DNA from: Pseudomonadota bacterium
GTDB lineage: Bacteria; Pseudomonadota; Gammaproteobacteria; Xanthomonadales; Xanthomonadaceae
Reading direction: 5' to 3'
DNA length: 6,918 nucleotides
NCBI GenBank assembly: GCA_023438325.1
Contig: JAEXRB010000185.1
Span: 1 to 6,918 of the forward strand
Numbering within the stretch: position 1 is the stretch's first letter; every line of letters begins with the position of its first letter. Position numbers and translations under genes: made by a program. The notes below the pieces were generated by a model, which saw nothing but the letters and a program-made list of their open reading frames with translations, was not told the origin of the DNA and made no database searches. Shown here one piece after another: positions 6,669-6,918 of this stretch.

Positions 6669-6918
6669 TCAATAAGCGTCGTTGTGTACCGACTGCACCG
6701 CACGGCCGGAAGGATCCACGACGTTTTTCAGCGACGCATCCCATTCCAGCGCGGCAGCAGTGGAGCATGCCACCGACGGGCCGCCCGGAACGCATTCGGC
6801 GGCAAAAGCCTGCGGAAAATGCTTTTCAAACAGCGTGCGATAGAAATATGCCTCTTTCGTGGCCGGGGTGTTGTACGGGAATCGGAAACGCGCGCTTTCC
6901 AATACCTGATCGCTGACC
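6669..6918 (-). CDS. asnB: Asparagine synthetase B, glutamine-hydrolysing (C-terminal end; gene runs off the right edge)
   Basis: Only the last 82 complete codons are present, out of about 550 in the family. AsnB makes asparagine from aspartate, ATP and glutamine-derived ammonia in the cytoplasm. The fragment belongs to the C-terminal synthetase domain. It contains FRFPYNTPATKEAYFYR, an AECVPGGPSVACSTA segment, LEWD, and the closing DPSGRAVQSVH; the order and wording match the C-terminus of E. coli-type AsnB as I recall it. The N-terminal glutaminase domain with its catalytic Cys lies outside the window, so intactness cannot be judged. The stop codon is at 6669-6671. The kinase gene starts 92 nt downstream on the same strand, with no clear terminator between, so some read-through into it is possible. 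Confidence 0.94.
   Translation of the reverse strand, partial: VSDQVLESARFRFPYNTPATKEAYFYRTLFEKHFPQAFAAECVPGGPSVACSTAAALEWDASLKNVVDPSGRAVQSVHNDAY

Overview
The window looks like chromosomal housekeeping DNA of a GC-rich gammaproteobacterium, most likely from the order Xanthomonadales (Lysobacterales). This rests on high GC with strong third-position GC bias, the SucC/SucD and AsnB sequences, and the placement of sucCD directly beside a divergent PilS-type sensor kinase gene, an arrangement I recall from Xanthomonas and its relatives. The genus cannot be fixed from the sequence alone. I see no mobile element, CRISPR array, tRNA or rRNA.

Layout from left to right. (1) Positions 1-785, minus strand: the N-terminal half of a PilS-like type IV pilus sensor histidine kinase, with six membrane helices and the start of a PAS domain; the catalytic half lies beyond the left edge. 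(2) Positions 786-965: a divergent control region with a candidate sigma-70 promoter for sucCD and a C/T-only tract just before the sucC ribosome binding site. (3) Positions 966-3017, plus strand: sucC and sucD, the complete succinyl-CoA synthetase pair, 12 nt apart and closed by a near-ideal intrinsic terminator at 3043-3074. (4) Positions 3079-3891, minus strand: a putative lipoprotein esterase of the alpha/beta-hydrolase type, converging on that terminator. (5) Positions 3892-4146: a gene-poor gap with one odd stretch resembling the SucD active-site loop. (6) Positions 4147-6576, minus strand: a membrane-anchored Ser/Thr protein kinase whose extracytoplasmic half is built from four tandem copies of a module of about 100 residues. 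(7) Positions 6669-6918, minus strand: the C-terminal end of asparagine synthetase B.

Functionally, the sucCD operon performs the substrate-level phosphorylation step of the TCA cycle. The pilS fragment belongs to pilus regulation and continues out of the window. asnB, the kinase and the esterase are co-oriented on the minus strand, but the gaps (about 92 and 255 nt) do not force a single operon. The least ordinary gene is the kinase: its cytoplasmic half is a textbook Hanks-type kinase, while its repeat-built C-terminal half has no assigned ligand. Two starts (pilS GTG at 785, kinase TTG at 6576) are chosen because each has a good Shine-Dalgarno sequence that the alternatives lack.
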